Below, in pieces: positions 48,547 to 57,715 of a stretch of 64,000 nucleotides of DNA (position 1 is the first letter of the stretch; each line of letters opens with the position of its first letter). Made by a program: the position numbers and the translations under genes. Origin of the DNA: a virus; the IMG/VR virus record IMGVR_UViG_3300045044_000056, positions 21,184 to 85,183 of that record; one strand, written 5' to 3'. Under the pieces are notes generated by a model. That model worked only from the letters and a program-made list of their open reading frames with translations. It made no database searches and was not told the origin of the DNA.

Positions 48547-49613
48547 TCAGCGACGCCCATGTAGGTTATCTTGGACGACATCACGTTGACGCAACCGCTA
48601 TTGTCGACCGTGATGTCAGTAGTGGGCGAGATGATCTGCGTGTTGTAGACGCCGGTCTGTTCCGCGAACGCCCCCTCCAGACTCATCATGGTGAGATCAG
48701 AACCCAGCCAGCGCAGCGCCGCCACCAACACGTTGACCGTCTGCATCACCGCCAGCATGGTGCTGTCCTTATCAACACCAGGGAACAGCCACACCTTGGC
48801 TTCGATTTTGGTGTTGATCACCTTGGGTGCGATGACATTGATGACATCGGTCAGGCCTTTGCGCGCAGTATTAGGCTCGTTGATGTACTGCCACACCGCC
48901 GCGATCTGTTCCTTGGAAGGCTGCGGATTGCCGTTGAAGATGGTCGTGTAAACTGTCCTGGTGACTGGATCGAGCGTACTAACTGGGTTGAACACATCCG
49001 ACATGATCGGAATGTAAACGTTGCCGGTGCCTGCTTTGGTGAAGCAGCTGGCATCGCGCAGCGACGGCTGGCCAGCGAACTGCGGCGCCGACATCGCCCA
49101 GAATTTGTAGCTCTCGTAAGTGCCCTGGCCAGGCCCAGCCAGCGACAGGATGCTGGGACTAAGCCAAATGCGCTGCCGATAGGCAGCATCGGTCTCCGGC
49201 ACCGTAACCGTGGTCTGCGCCCCCGTTGCCGGGTCAGTCGTCACCACGGTGGTCTGCAGTCGCGGTACGCCATATGGATAACGGCTGGCAATGGCGTCGA
49301 GATCACTGCCGACCGCAAACGCCAAGGTGATGGCGCGCGCTGCCTGGTTGACGCGATCGCGCACCAGCATTTCAAAGAACGTGTTGAGTTCCTGGTTGAT
49401 CTTGATCGGATCAAATTCCAGGTTCTGAACATCGTACTGCGCGGCGTTCGGCGGGTCGTACTTGTTCCAGATGATCAGCAGCTGCTGCATCCGCCGCGTC
49501 AGGATATCCTCGGTGCCGATCGGCTCCAGCACCCGCATGGTCGGCAGTAGGTCCGGCCGGATGACCGAGAACCGGCTGGGCGTCGTGGTGACGAGATTGA
49601 GCGGCAGCGCCAT
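48543..49613 (-). CDS. Baseplate protein J
   Basis: This 356-residue protein has AFAVGSDLDAIASRYPYGVPRLQ, then ETDAAYRQRIWLSPSILSLAGPGQGTYESYKFWAMSA, then GNVYIPIMSD, the standard order of gpJ-like baseplate wedge proteins. The usual SxxGT motif appears as GPGQGT. It overlaps W- and I-type genes, giving the V-W-J-I order of P2. Confidence 0.88.
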   Translation of the reverse strand: MALPLNLVTTTPSRFSVIRPDLLPTMRVLEPIGTEDILTRRMQQLLIIWNKYDPPNAAQYDVQNLEFDPIKINQELNTFFEMLVRDRVNQAARAITLAFAVGSDLDAIASRYPYGVPRLQTTVVTTDPATGAQTTVTVPETDAAYRQRIWLSPSILSLAGPGQGTYESYKFWAMSAPQFAGQPSLRDASCFTKAGTGNVYIPIMSDVFNPVSTLDPVTRTVYTTIFNGNPQPSKEQIAAVWQYINEPNTARKGLTDVINVIAPKVINTKIEAKVWLFPGVDKDSTMLAVMQTVNVLVAALRWLGSDLTMMSLEGAFAEQTGVYNTQIISPTTDITVDNSGCVNVMSSKITYMGVAE

Positions 49614-50176
49614 CAGATGTTACCCACCGGAATGATGTCCCACAGACCACTGCCCTGGCCGACGGCACCGAAGTAGCGCAGCTCCAGCGGGGTGAAGTCG
49701 CCCAGATGGGCACGCGGCCGATAGACACCTTCGTTGCGGAAGATCACCTGGCCCTGGCGGACCAGCGTATTGACCGGGTCATCCACCTTGGGCACCCAGG
49801 TGTTGTTGAGCGCCGCACCCATGAAGTAGATCTGTTTGATGCGGTAGTTGGGCTCCCACAGTTCCAGCGCCTCGGCGATTGCCCACCAGAACCGAGTGAT
49901 GATGCGCGGCACGATGCTCTCGCCAAGCATGCGCGGGATGAACGAACCGACCCAACGCCGCAGCACGCGCTCGTGATAGGAAGTCTCGAAAATGATCTCC
50001 ATCGACTGTTCAACGTGCGCCCAGCCCTGCAGCAGCTTGCCGGTGCGACGGTCCATGCCGTTGCGCGGCGGCGACACGAACGCGCGCTGTCGCCACAGGT
50101 CTGGCCAGACTGCATTGACCTGGTTGAAGAACTGGTTCTGGGCGTAGATGTCATCCAGAACCTTGATGGTGGTCAC
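49613..50176 (-). CDS. Baseplate protein W (gp25-like)
   Basis: This 187-residue protein has GMDRRTGKLLQGWAHVEQSMEIIFETSYHERVLRRWVGSFIPRML, the gpW/T4 gp25 lysozyme-like baseplate core. A C-terminal extension of about 90 residues goes beyond the family norm. It uses GTG at 50176 overlapping the previous stop (GTGA). Confidence 0.82.
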   Translation of the reverse strand: MTTIKVLDDIYAQNQFFNQVNAVWPDLWRQRAFVSPPRNGMDRRTGKLLQGWAHVEQSMEIIFETSYHERVLRRWVGSFIPRMLGESIVPRIITRFWWAIAEALELWEPNYRIKQIYFMGAALNNTWVPKVDDPVNTLVRQGQVIFRNEGVYRPRAHLGDFTPLELRYFGAVGQGSGLWDIIPVGNI

Positions 50177-50418
50177 GGCGTCGGCGCCTCTTCCGGCGTC
50201 TCCAGCTCGATCACGCCCTGGTCGAGCCAATACTTGGCCTGCGCGTCGAGCAGCCGGATGCAGTGCTTGCCGCCCTGGAAGAAGGTCTTGACGCCGCCGA
50301 TGCCGCCCTGCCCGTCAGGCGTGAATGCGGTATCGTTGATGACGTAAACCTTCGGCACCTCCGGCGTAGGCGTCGCCTCCTTGGCCTGCCGTTTGGCTTC
50401 CCACGGGGATACTGGCAT
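50173..50418 (-). CDS. Hypothetical baseplate-cluster protein
   Basis: This 81-residue protein contains KVYVINDTAFTPDGQGGIGGVKTFFQGGKHCIRLLDAQAKYWLDQG. It lies between the V- and W-type genes. It may be a small structural protein. No family is recognised. Confidence 0.5.
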   Translation of the reverse strand: MPVSPWEAKRQAKEATPTPEVPKVYVINDTAFTPDGQGGIGGVKTFFQGGKHCIRLLDAQAKYWLDQGVIELETPEEAPTP

Positions 50419-50427
50419 GGTGGTCTC

Positions 50428-51252
50428 CTACTTGTTGTCCAACGGAATGCTGCACTTCTTGATCTGGATCGGCTTGGTCGACCAACAGCCGCTCTTATCG
50501 ACGAAGATGGTGTTCTGGCCCTCCTTGCCGTGCATGATCAGCGCACCCTCCTTATGGGTGGCGCTACGAACGTCCTCGCCGACGCGATGGGTGATGTAGC
50601 CCTTCTCGCTGACCCGGCTCTTCATCGCGGCTTTCGCCTGCTTCTGCTGTTGTTGGCCGCCCTGCTGCTGCTTGCCCATCGAGCTGAGGCCGCTGAAGCC
50701 GCCAGCGCCAAAGCCACCCGATTGCTGTTCCAGCGCACCGGACTGATCCTTGTGCTGCTGTTGCTGCTGCGCCTCCTCAAGGATGAAGATCTCGCCGTAG
50801 TCGCCGCCTGACTGGCCACCACCACCGCCGCCGCCTCCACCGCCTCCACCGCCTTGACCACCACCGCCCTGCTGACCGCCGTCCTTGTGCATCGCCGACG
50901 CGGCTTTGCCGGTCTGGGTGCTGTGACCATTCACCTGGTTCGCGTGATCGGGCGCTGGATGCGACTGGCTCTCAGCCCAGTGGCTGACAGTAGCGTTGCG
51001 GAACGAGCCGCCGATGCTGGAGATGACGACGTTTTGACCTTTCTCGTACAAGTGACGCTCGCGGTTGCCGCCGCGCTGATCGCCGGTGGCGAGCCACGGA
51101 CTCAGCAGCTCGCTGCCGTCGTTCTTGATGCCCATCACGCAGCGGATGCGGTCGCCCTTCACCTCTTTGACGTAGCCGAACCGCTGACCGTTGCCCGCCT
51201 GCCGCTTGGTTTCGGCGAGCTGGTAGAACATCAGATCCCATCGATTGAACAT
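50428..51252 (-). CDS. Baseplate spike protein V with poly-Gly tract
   Basis: This 274-residue protein starts at ATG 51252. It has GYVKEVKGDRIRCVMGIKNDGSELLSPWLAT and KGQNVVISSIGGSFRNATV, the OB-fold pattern of gpV-type spikes. A low-complexity run of nearly 20 Gly and several Gln-rich stretches follow. The C-terminal end (ITHRVGEDVRSATHKEGALIMHGKEG) is the beta-helical needle pattern. It should puncture the outer membrane. Confidence 0.78.
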   Translation of the reverse strand: MFNRWDLMFYQLAETKRQAGNGQRFGYVKEVKGDRIRCVMGIKNDGSELLSPWLATGDQRGGNRERHLYEKGQNVVISSIGGSFRNATVSHWAESQSHPAPDHANQVNGHSTQTGKAASAMHKDGGQQGGGGQGGGGGGGGGGGGGQSGGDYGEIFILEEAQQQQQHKDQSGALEQQSGGFGAGGFSGLSSMGKQQQGGQQQQKQAKAAMKSRVSEKGYITHRVGEDVRSATHKEGALIMHGKEGQNTIFVDKSGCWSTKPIQIKKCSIPLDNK

Positions 51253-51893
51253 CAGGGCACCGCCTTTAGGACTGCGCCCAGCTCCTCGGCGACGGCTTCG
51301 CCGAGTTGGCGCATGGTGAGTACAGTTGGTGGATGCGCCGGCCGATCCGGGAACTCGACCCGCAGCCGACGGGTCGCATTCCAAGGCTGCGTCACGCACC
51401 GGCAGTTGGGGTGGATCAGATTGGTCCGCTCGCCCACTACCGGATGCGGCGGCGTATAGTTGGCCCACTTGGCCGCCAGCGCATTGATGTCAGCCACGGT
51501 GTAAGGACTGTTCTCCGCCGCCTGTTCGCAGATTGGACAGACCGTGTCGTCCCCGCTGGTGACGATGTTGAGCAGCTGATTGGTGTTGAAGGTATTGTCA
51601 CCCGGGCTTTCCCATGGCCGCTGCCAGTTGGGCGACGGGTTCAAGGTGATGGCGCTGGCGTCCATCGACCATTCCAGGTTGGACGGCGTCGCCCGATGCA
51701 CCGTGATCATCGGCTCGATGTCATTGGTCGCCAGCCCGGTACTGTCCGACAGATACTCGACCGAGGTGCGCAACACATTGTCGCCGACGGTGTTGAGCGC
51801 GCGCGCGAGAGCAGCCGGCGTCTTCCGCGGCACCGTCTCCATAAACCGCCCCCACTTCAGCAGGTCTTCGAAATCGATATTAACGTTGATCAC
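51252..51893 (-). CDS. Mu gpF/gpS-like virion morphogenesis protein
   Basis: This 213-residue protein has a helical N-terminus (LARALNTVGDNVLRTSVEYLSDSTGL) like tail-completion gpS. A C-terminal cluster, DTVCPICEQAAENSPYTVADINALA then LIHPNCRCV, is the Cys/His signature of Mu F-like head-morphogenesis proteins. It overlaps gpV by 1 nt. It probably acts at the head-tail junction. Confidence 0.65.
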   Translation of the reverse strand: MINVNIDFEDLLKWGRFMETVPRKTPAALARALNTVGDNVLRTSVEYLSDSTGLATNDIEPMITVHRATPSNLEWSMDASAITLNPSPNWQRPWESPGDNTFNTNQLLNIVTSGDDTVCPICEQAAENSPYTVADINALAAKWANYTPPHPVVGERTNLIHPNCRCVTQPWNATRRLRVEFPDRPAHPPTVLTMRQLGEAVAEELGAVLKAVP

Positions 51894-52744
51894 GGCGGCT
51901 CAGTCAGCGGCAGCCATGGTTGCTCTTCGTTGTCGTCGTCCGGCGTCTCGAGTTCGGTCAGCGGCGGCACGTATTCGTTGAGGTCGGTGTAGTCGAGCGG
52001 CGCCTCTTCCTGCTCCGGCCACGGCAGCGGCGTGCCATCCGGCACCAGATGCTTCACCGCCTCGGTATCCAGACCGAGATACGCTTGCGCCTGTCGCCAG
52101 GTCGGCGCGTTGATGTTGGTCAGCAGGGGCTGAATGATATCGGCGGTGTCTTTCACGTGCATGTATGGATTGGAGTTGGCCAGGGCGATGAACTGCATGA
52201 TCGGATGCTTCGGCTCCAGCACGGTGCCGGGTATGGCGTCGAAGATGGTTGACATCACGATGATGATGCGGCGCGCCGCGAACTTGACACCGGCGCCTGA
52301 CTGGCCGCCGCGCACCGTCAGGATGCGATGCACCTTGCGTGCCATTTGCTTGAACAGGTTGCCCCATGGGCTGCGCGGGTCACCGACGAGCGCCGCCAAT
52401 GCCTGCGCCGAAATGATGTCGCAGGAAAGTTCCATGCCTTCGTCGGTGGCGGCGATTTGCAGCGTCAGCTTGCCAGTCGGGTCGCGCACCGCGCTCGCCA
52501 CGCCGATCTCCAGCACGAGCTGCAGCAGCCGGGTCTGCCCGTTGTACAGCTCAGCCTTACCGGTGACCGGCGTGATGTCGTCGCGGTCGGTGTAGACCAG
52601 GATGTACGGTCGGGCCCGGCCTCCGCCGTAGACCGCGGTGGCGATCGGCGTCATGTCGCTGTCCGACACGCGGTCCTGCGCCCAGGTCTGGTCGCGCAGC
52701 GCGCCGACCGCAGTCGCCCTAATGACCGTTCTTAGGAGGCTCAT
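51890..52744 (-). CDS. Hypothetical tail-terminator-region protein
   Basis: This 284-residue protein has an alpha/beta first half (RPYILVYTDRDDITPVTGKAELYNG) and a Pro/Glu-rich acidic C-terminus. It lies between connectors and the baseplate genes where tail terminators are found. No specific family could be recognised. Confidence 0.55.
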   Translation of the reverse strand: MSLLRTVIRATAVGALRDQTWAQDRVSDSDMTPIATAVYGGGRARPYILVYTDRDDITPVTGKAELYNGQTRLLQLVLEIGVASAVRDPTGKLTLQIAATDEGMELSCDIISAQALAALVGDPRSPWGNLFKQMARKVHRILTVRGGQSGAGVKFAARRIIIVMSTIFDAIPGTVLEPKHPIMQFIALANSNPYMHVKDTADIIQPLLTNINAPTWRQAQAYLGLDTEAVKHLVPDGTPLPWPEQEEAPLDYTDLNEYVPPLTELETPDDDNEEQPWLPLTEPP

Positions 52745-52898
52745 ACTCGCCCAGGCGCTCTAGGGCGCGCAGTAGCTGCCGCGCGAGCACTGCCATGTCT
52801 TCGTCAGGATCGAGATTGTCCAACGCATGGTTGGCCAGCTCGATCGCGTATTCCTTTTCCGGCGCGTCGTTGCGTAACGGCTCGATGGCAATGGTCAT
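52719..52898 (-). CDS. Small hypothetical protein
   Basis: This 59-residue acidic helical protein starts at ATG 52898 and reads EYAIELANHALDNLDPDEDMAVLARQLLRALERLGEYE. It overlaps both neighbours (4 nt and 26 nt). The role is unknown. Confidence 0.5.
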   Translation of the reverse strand: MTIAIEPLRNDAPEKEYAIELANHALDNLDPDEDMAVLARQLLRALERLGEYEPPKNGH

Positions 52899-53308
52899 TC
52901 TTCCTGCACCCGCGTCAGGTTGACGTTGAAACGGCCAGTCGCCGACGGCGTGATCGAGTTGATGTTGTGCCAGGTGCCGCGTTCCGGCAGATAAACCCGA
53001 TCGTTGGGCTGCCAGTTTGCTGGGTTGCCGAGCTGGTCCTCGGTGATGCTCACCCACTCGGCCGCAGTGAGCACCGGGCCGCCGACGTTGCTGCGCCCGA
53101 TGGCGATGGTGCCCGCTTCACCAGTGGCCGCAGCGCCAGGCATCACATAGACGCCGATGCAATAGAGCACAGCGCGGCTCGGATCGACTTGCGGCCCGCC
53201 GACCGATGTATCCTCAGCGCCCATCATCGGGTGCAGTTCGATCGGTTCGGCAAAGTAGGCGTCAACGGCAGCATCAACCTGGCGCTCGAAATTGCGCCAG
53301 ATACTCAT
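52895..53308 (-). CDS. Head-tail connector-region protein
   Basis: This 137-residue protein has GTWHNINSITPSATGRFNVNLTRVQEE at its C-terminus and AVLYCIGVYVMPGAAATGE in the middle. These suit a beta-barrel stopper, as in Mu or P22-like head closure proteins, although no exact family is claimed. Order relative to neighbours supports a connector role. Confidence 0.55.
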   Translation of the reverse strand: MSIWRNFERQVDAAVDAYFAEPIELHPMMGAEDTSVGGPQVDPSRAVLYCIGVYVMPGAAATGEAGTIAIGRSNVGGPVLTAAEWVSITEDQLGNPANWQPNDRVYLPERGTWHNINSITPSATGRFNVNLTRVQEE

Positions 53309-53730
53309 ACGACGGCCACCGCCGGGAACGTCCGGTCGCGCAGCAGCTGATACTGTAGGCCAAAATAGGTCAGGCTCAGTGCAGCGTTGCCCGCGCTCGT
53401 GCCGGCCGCGATTTGCTCAAACAGTCGTCGCTGTTCGAATGATACGGTGCGCTCGCCAAATCGGATTTCACGCATGAATAAATCTCCGGTCGGTGTCACC
53501 ATCGTTGACAATCCACCGGGTAATGATGGCGCCCCTCCCGTCATGCGCCGAACAATCAATTCATTGGCGACCCAGAGGAAGCGGGCCTTGGCGTAGACGG
53601 TCGCGTCCCAGCCGCTTGGATCAGTAAACACATCAGCCAATGCAAAGACGCCTGCAATATCCGCATCAGGAAAGCCGGCGAACACAGGGAACTGCGCCTT
53701 GAAGGCAACGATGTCTTGTGAGGTCGCCAT
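53305..53730 (-). CDS. Head-tail adaptor, DUF4054-like
   Basis: This 141-residue protein has FKAQFPVFAGFPDADIAGVFALADVFTDPSGWDA and YAKARFLWVANELIVRR near the N-terminus, then SLTYFGLQYQLLRDRT. I associate this pattern with DUF4054, an adaptor in the HK97 gp6-like class. It lies after the capsid genes. Confidence 0.7.
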   Translation of the reverse strand: MATSQDIVAFKAQFPVFAGFPDADIAGVFALADVFTDPSGWDATVYAKARFLWVANELIVRRMTGGAPSLPGGLSTMVTPTGDLFMREIRFGERTVSFEQRRLFEQIAAGTSAGNAALSLTYFGLQYQLLRDRTFPAVAVV

Positions 53731-53733
53731 GGC

Positions 53734-54078
53734 TTATTTGATCGGCTGGCGCGCTTCCTCTGCCGCGGCTGCATTGGCCGGCGGCAGCGGCGCGATGTCC
53801 TCGATCACAACCGGATGCAGCGGACAGGTGAACAGCTCACCGCGGTCATTGTATTTGATGCGCCCGGGCCGGCGTTGCTCCCGGAACCAGGCGATGTCCT
53901 CGTCCAGCATCGGAAACTCGCGCTTCTCGCCAGCATGCAAGGTCTGTTGCATGCCGTCCTTGTCGGGCACGAGATGTGTTTGTACCGGATGCGTGTTGTG
54001 CACGGTGACGGTTGACCATTTCTTCTGTTGCCGTTGTGCGAGGATTTCGCCCCAAGAAATGGTGACTTTATCATTCAT
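53734..54078 (-). CDS. Hypothetical head-cluster protein
   Basis: This 114-residue protein contains KKWSTVTVHNTHPVQTHLVPDKDGMQQTLHAGEKREFPMLDEDIAWF, a beta-rich pattern with a helix. It sits between the capsid terminator and connectors. The function is unknown. Confidence 0.55.
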   Translation of the reverse strand: MNDKVTISWGEILAQRQQKKWSTVTVHNTHPVQTHLVPDKDGMQQTLHAGEKREFPMLDEDIAWFREQRRPGRIKYNDRGELFTCPLHPVVIEDIAPLPPANAAAAEEARQPIK

Positions 54079-54104
54079 GCCTGGTCCTCCAGTTTTAGGA
54101 CAAC

Positions 54105-54126
54105 AAAAAACCCGCTCGAAAGCGGG
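54105..54126 (-). terminator. Rho-independent terminator (minus strand)
   Basis: CCCGCT/AGCGGG with a CGAA loop and A6 on its left follows the major capsid gene. It probably limits transcription of connectors relative to the capsid protein. Confidence 0.75.
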
Positions 54127-54160
54127 CCCGGAATACTGATTAGCTTAATAGATTTGCTGA

Positions 54161-55114
54161 TCAGCAGATGCCGTCGACGTAGCGCGCTGAGCCTGGCAAG
54201 CGCCACTCGAGCCCGGCCAAGCGGAAGGCCCCAGGAACGTCGAACACGAATGGTCCGGTCTGCCATACCGGGAAGAACCGATAGCGCATCGGGATGTGTA
54301 GCTTGATCGCCTCGGGATCACGCCGGTAAGCAATCATGCGTCCGACACCGCTAGCGCCGGCTGTATCAAGTCCGCGTACGGCCTGGATCGTGATCGGTCG
54401 CCCCGTTTGATTTGTGTAAATATTATTCTGCTTGATCCATTGCAGCAGGTTCATCGTCGTGTTTGGCAGCTGCGTGATCGACAGTAATGACATCGCGGAG
54501 ATCGGCAACAGAACCGTGTCCGCCATCTCAACCGTCAAGGTAGCCTGCCAGATATTGGCTAACGCGCCGTTGACGTCCTGCAGGATCTGCGCAATCAGCG
54601 GCGTTGTCTGTGCCAAGTCATAAGCCCACGTGTGCGGCGCATTGATGATGGTCGGCGCGGTGTGATTGGTGAGACCCAACCAGTTTTTCACCGAATCGCC
54701 GTACATCGCAATGTTGTGGATCTTCTCTTCAGCACCTCGTCGCGCGGCATTGGCACGCTCAGTCGTGAGATTGGTGCCTGGCAGTAACATCGCCTGGCCC
54801 AGTTCCTCAAGATTGTAGCGATAGCCGATGCCGGCCATTTCGATCGCGGCCTCTTGCTTGCCGCGGGTGATGTCGGCGAGCGGGACGTCGCGGCTCTGCA
54901 TGTTGAGCCAGTCGGCGCGGCCATACATATCGACCGAGTAGAACGTGATCGACTTCGCATACTCCGGCGCCGAACTGTCTATCGGAACAAACTCTTCGTA
55001 ATTCAGCGCGGGATACTTGATCCGGTAGACTTGCGGTTCGATGTAGGCTGTCTGTGCAACCAGAAAGCCCATGGCTTGCTGCTGCCCAGCATCGGTTGAG
55101 AAGAAATTGCGCAT
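54161..55114 (-). CDS. Major capsid protein, DUF2184-like
   Basis: This 317-residue protein contains YIEPQVYRIKYPALNYEEFVPID, RADWLNMQSRDVPLADITRGKQEAAIEMAGIGYRY and NIAMYGDSVKNWLGLTNH. A C-terminal PMRYRFFPVWQTGPFVFDVPGAFRLAGLEWR is the pattern of the DUF2184 capsid class (HK97 fold). Abundant expression is supported by a dedicated terminator. Confidence 0.8.
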   Translation of the reverse strand: MRNFFSTDAGQQQAMGFLVAQTAYIEPQVYRIKYPALNYEEFVPIDSSAPEYAKSITFYSVDMYGRADWLNMQSRDVPLADITRGKQEAAIEMAGIGYRYNLEELGQAMLLPGTNLTTERANAARRGAEEKIHNIAMYGDSVKNWLGLTNHTAPTIINAPHTWAYDLAQTTPLIAQILQDVNGALANIWQATLTVEMADTVLLPISAMSLLSITQLPNTTMNLLQWIKQNNIYTNQTGRPITIQAVRGLDTAGASGVGRMIAYRRDPEAIKLHIPMRYRFFPVWQTGPFVFDVPGAFRLAGLEWRLPGSARYVDGIC

Positions 55115-55159
55115 CGTGTGTGTCTCCTTTTGAGAGCAAAAGCTGAGCTAATCCAGGGA

Positions 55160-56026
55160 TCAGTACTGGATGCCGAGCGCGGCGACGGCGAGCTGCCCCG
55201 CGAGGGCGCTGGTGTACCAACGACCGCCGGTGATGGCAGTCGCTGCCGCGGTGCCGCCGGATTGCGTTGCGCCGGAGACAGTTGCTCCGGGGACGTTCGT
55301 GGCGATCGTGTAGGCGTTGCCAGCAGTGCCGACGACCTTCGTGGCGATCAGCAGCGTATTGGCGCCGCTGCCTTGGCCCGAACCGCCGGGCGACGGCGGA
55401 TCAACCGCATACTTGCTGAGCACGATATTGGCGTCGGCCGATCCATTCAGGAATGCCGCAAGCGCAACCAGCGTGTCGCCGAGGGTTGGGCCAATATTGA
55501 CTTGGTTGCCGGTGGCACCCGACGCCTTGAACGTCACAACCGTGCTCGTGCCGCCACCGATGGTAATGGTATTGCCGTCGACCGGTTGGCTGGTGAACGT
55601 GACGAAGCCGGACGCCGCGGCACCCGAAGCCGAGTTCGTCAGGAGCCCGCTGGTCGTGTCGTAGAACAAGCTGTCCCAGGCGGTGACGTTGGCGCCCGCG
55701 CGGACAGCGATGCGACCGCGCGTCATGATCGAGACGTTGGTCCACTGGCCGTACTTGTCGAGCGGGTTTGGGTTGTCGGTCGCCGACAGCGGATCAACCG
55801 CCGCCAGGGCCAAGGTCTTGTCGCGCTGCACCAAGCCGATGAACTTGCTGCCGCCGAGCACGCACATCTTGTCGTTGGTGTCCTGACTGACGCCAACGCC
55901 GAAGCCGATTCCGGCCGAGGTGTTGCATACGCGGGTGATGGTCTCCGCATCGTTCTCGTCGATGATCATGCCCAACAGGAAGGGCGCGATCTGCGGACGA
56001 TACGTCGTCTGCAAAACAGTCGTCAT
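55160..56026 (-). CDS. Capsid cement/decoration protein with inserted domain
   Basis: This 288-residue protein lies just upstream of the capsid gene. Its first part (QDTNDKMCVLGGSKFIGLVQRD and VSIMTRGRIAVRAGANVTAWDSLFYD) fits a structural cement protein. Residues about 136-270 form a separate module (GNTITIGGGTSTVVTF, GNQVNIGPTLGDTL and AFLNGSADANI) that also appears inside the sheath protein at about residues 233-340. Confidence 0.65.
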   Translation of the reverse strand: MTTVLQTTYRPQIAPFLLGMIIDENDAETITRVCNTSAGIGFGVGVSQDTNDKMCVLGGSKFIGLVQRDKTLALAAVDPLSATDNPNPLDKYGQWTNVSIMTRGRIAVRAGANVTAWDSLFYDTTSGLLTNSASGAAASGFVTFTSQPVDGNTITIGGGTSTVVTFKASGATGNQVNIGPTLGDTLVALAAFLNGSADANIVLSKYAVDPPSPGGSGQGSGANTLLIATKVVGTAGNAYTIATNVPGATVSGATQSGGTAAATAITGGRWYTSALAGQLAVAALGIQY

Positions 56027-56087
56027 TTGTTAGCTCCTTTAGTCTGATTGGTCGGGATTTCGGGTCGCGACCCGAGCGCGTGCGCCG

Positions 56088-57590
56088 TTACTGCGCGGCC
56101 CTGCCCAGGTTCTTCCAAGCCTCCTCGCCGCCCTTGACCATCTCGTCGTAGGCTTTCTGCTTGATCGCCTCGGCGTCGGCGAAATTGTACGGATGCATCG
56201 GCGTCGAGAACGCGCTGACGGCGTCCTTCACCGTATTGCCGCTGCTCGCCGGCTTGACGTCATGGGTGAGCGAGTCGAATGAGGCCTTGATTTCGCCAGG
56301 CCCCCAGCCCTTGGCACGGTCGCCGAGCTTGGCATCGACAACCTGCTTGCGGATCTCGTCCAGTTCGATGTCGTCGACCTTGAGCTTGTCGCCGAGCACC
56401 GCGCGCGCCTTGCCGACGACCTCGGCGCGGTCGCGTGACATGGCGTCGAGCTTGGCCGGCGTGACCTTGGCATCGGCGAGCTGCTGCTTGAGGGTGACGA
56501 TTTCCGCATCCTTAGCCTTAATGCCGTCCTCGGCCTTCTTGATGCTGTCCTCGCACTCCTCCTCCTCTGCCTCCTTCTTCTTCTTGAACTGATCGAACTC
56601 GTCGCTCAGCTTCTTGTAGCTGTCGTTCATCTTCTGGATCGTGCGCTGCACGATTGCCGCCGCAGTGTCGGCCATCTGGCACTCGATGCCGTCAACAACA
56701 ACCGTCTTCAAATTCATGGCGTGATCTCCTTTGCTGCCATCGTCGCCAATCTTCAGCTGATCTCCACCACGCGCATTGGCGACGACGGCGAGGTGGTTGG
56801 CTCTTATGTTGGATTGCACGGCGTCGTATTCTTCGCCGTCCTCGGTGACGCCTGCGCTCCAGTCCAGATCGCAGTCATAACCGACGCTCAGTTGGTTCTT
56901 GCCGTCTTTGAAGGCGCGAATCGCGCTGGCGTCGCGCAGCATCATCGGGACGCGCACGGTGGTGCCATCGCGCAGCACGTCTTCGCCGGTGTCACCGACA
57001 GCGTACTTTTTCCAGTTTTCGGTGGTGACGATCTCGCGGGGATGATCGAGCGTGATCGGCAGGTTGGTGTAGCTGCGCACCGCGTCGTTTGCGAAGACGG
57101 AATCGGCCGGGCGATAGACGCGCACCTGCTCCAGATCCGGCCGTCCGCATTCATCGCCGTGATAGAGCTGAATGCCGGTGCGCGCGATGCGCGGCATGGC
57201 CTTGAGCACGCCGTCCCGGGTGTAGGTCACCTTGGCGGCGTCATCCAGCTCGATCGTGTCGCACATGGCAACGCGCGCTGGCTCCGCATCGCCGACGATC
57301 CTGAATAGATCCGCGGCGTCCGATTCCTCATAGGTCGCGGTCTCGCGGCCCATCGGGTCGCGCTGCAACGTCTTGCGTCGGCGCTGCGTGGACAGATCAG
57401 CGTCTCCGACGAATTCATCGCCGTTCCAGAACGCATCGCCCATTGCCGCATTGGCGGTGGCGATCGCCTTGCCTTCGTTGCCGTTGTAGGTCTTCAGCGC
57501 AGCGTTCGCGATCTTCGCCCACTTCTTACGCCGCTCGGGCGTGTTGGCCTTTTTGGTGTGGCTGGTCGCCTCAGCGGCGGTCCATGGCAT
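56088..57590 (-). CDS. DUF2213-type capsid protease/scaffold
   Basis: This 500-residue protein (ATG 57590) begins MPWTAAEATSHTKKANTPERRKKWAKIAN. Its DUF2213-like region (about residues 115-280) has IQLYHGDECGRPDLEQVRVYRP, YTNLPITLDHP and SVGYDCDLDW, and HLAVVANARGGDQLKIG. A long charged coiled coil follows (KKKKEAEEEECEDSIKKAEDGIKAKDAEI), then a C-terminal scaffold tail. The maturation protease and scaffold are probably fused. Portal and terminase would be expected upstream but are not found. Confidence 0.75.
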   Translation of the reverse strand: MPWTAAEATSHTKKANTPERRKKWAKIANAALKTYNGNEGKAIATANAAMGDAFWNGDEFVGDADLSTQRRRKTLQRDPMGRETATYEESDAADLFRIVGDAEPARVAMCDTIELDDAAKVTYTRDGVLKAMPRIARTGIQLYHGDECGRPDLEQVRVYRPADSVFANDAVRSYTNLPITLDHPREIVTTENWKKYAVGDTGEDVLRDGTTVRVPMMLRDASAIRAFKDGKNQLSVGYDCDLDWSAGVTEDGEEYDAVQSNIRANHLAVVANARGGDQLKIGDDGSKGDHAMNLKTVVVDGIECQMADTAAAIVQRTIQKMNDSYKKLSDEFDQFKKKKEAEEEECEDSIKKAEDGIKAKDAEIVTLKQQLADAKVTPAKLDAMSRDRAEVVGKARAVLGDKLKVDDIELDEIRKQVVDAKLGDRAKGWGPGEIKASFDSLTHDVKPASSGNTVKDAVSAFSTPMHPYNFADAEAIKQKAYDEMVKGGEEAWKNLGRAAQ

Positions 57591-57715
57591 TGTCAGTCTC
57601 CTGACATGTTGTCGCACCGACAAGTGTCGTGTTCATGCGATTTGTTGACGGAAGAAGTTGCTGATCGCGTGCCGATGGATCAACAACCATCGTGTCAATG
57701 CCTCGCGATCTACAT

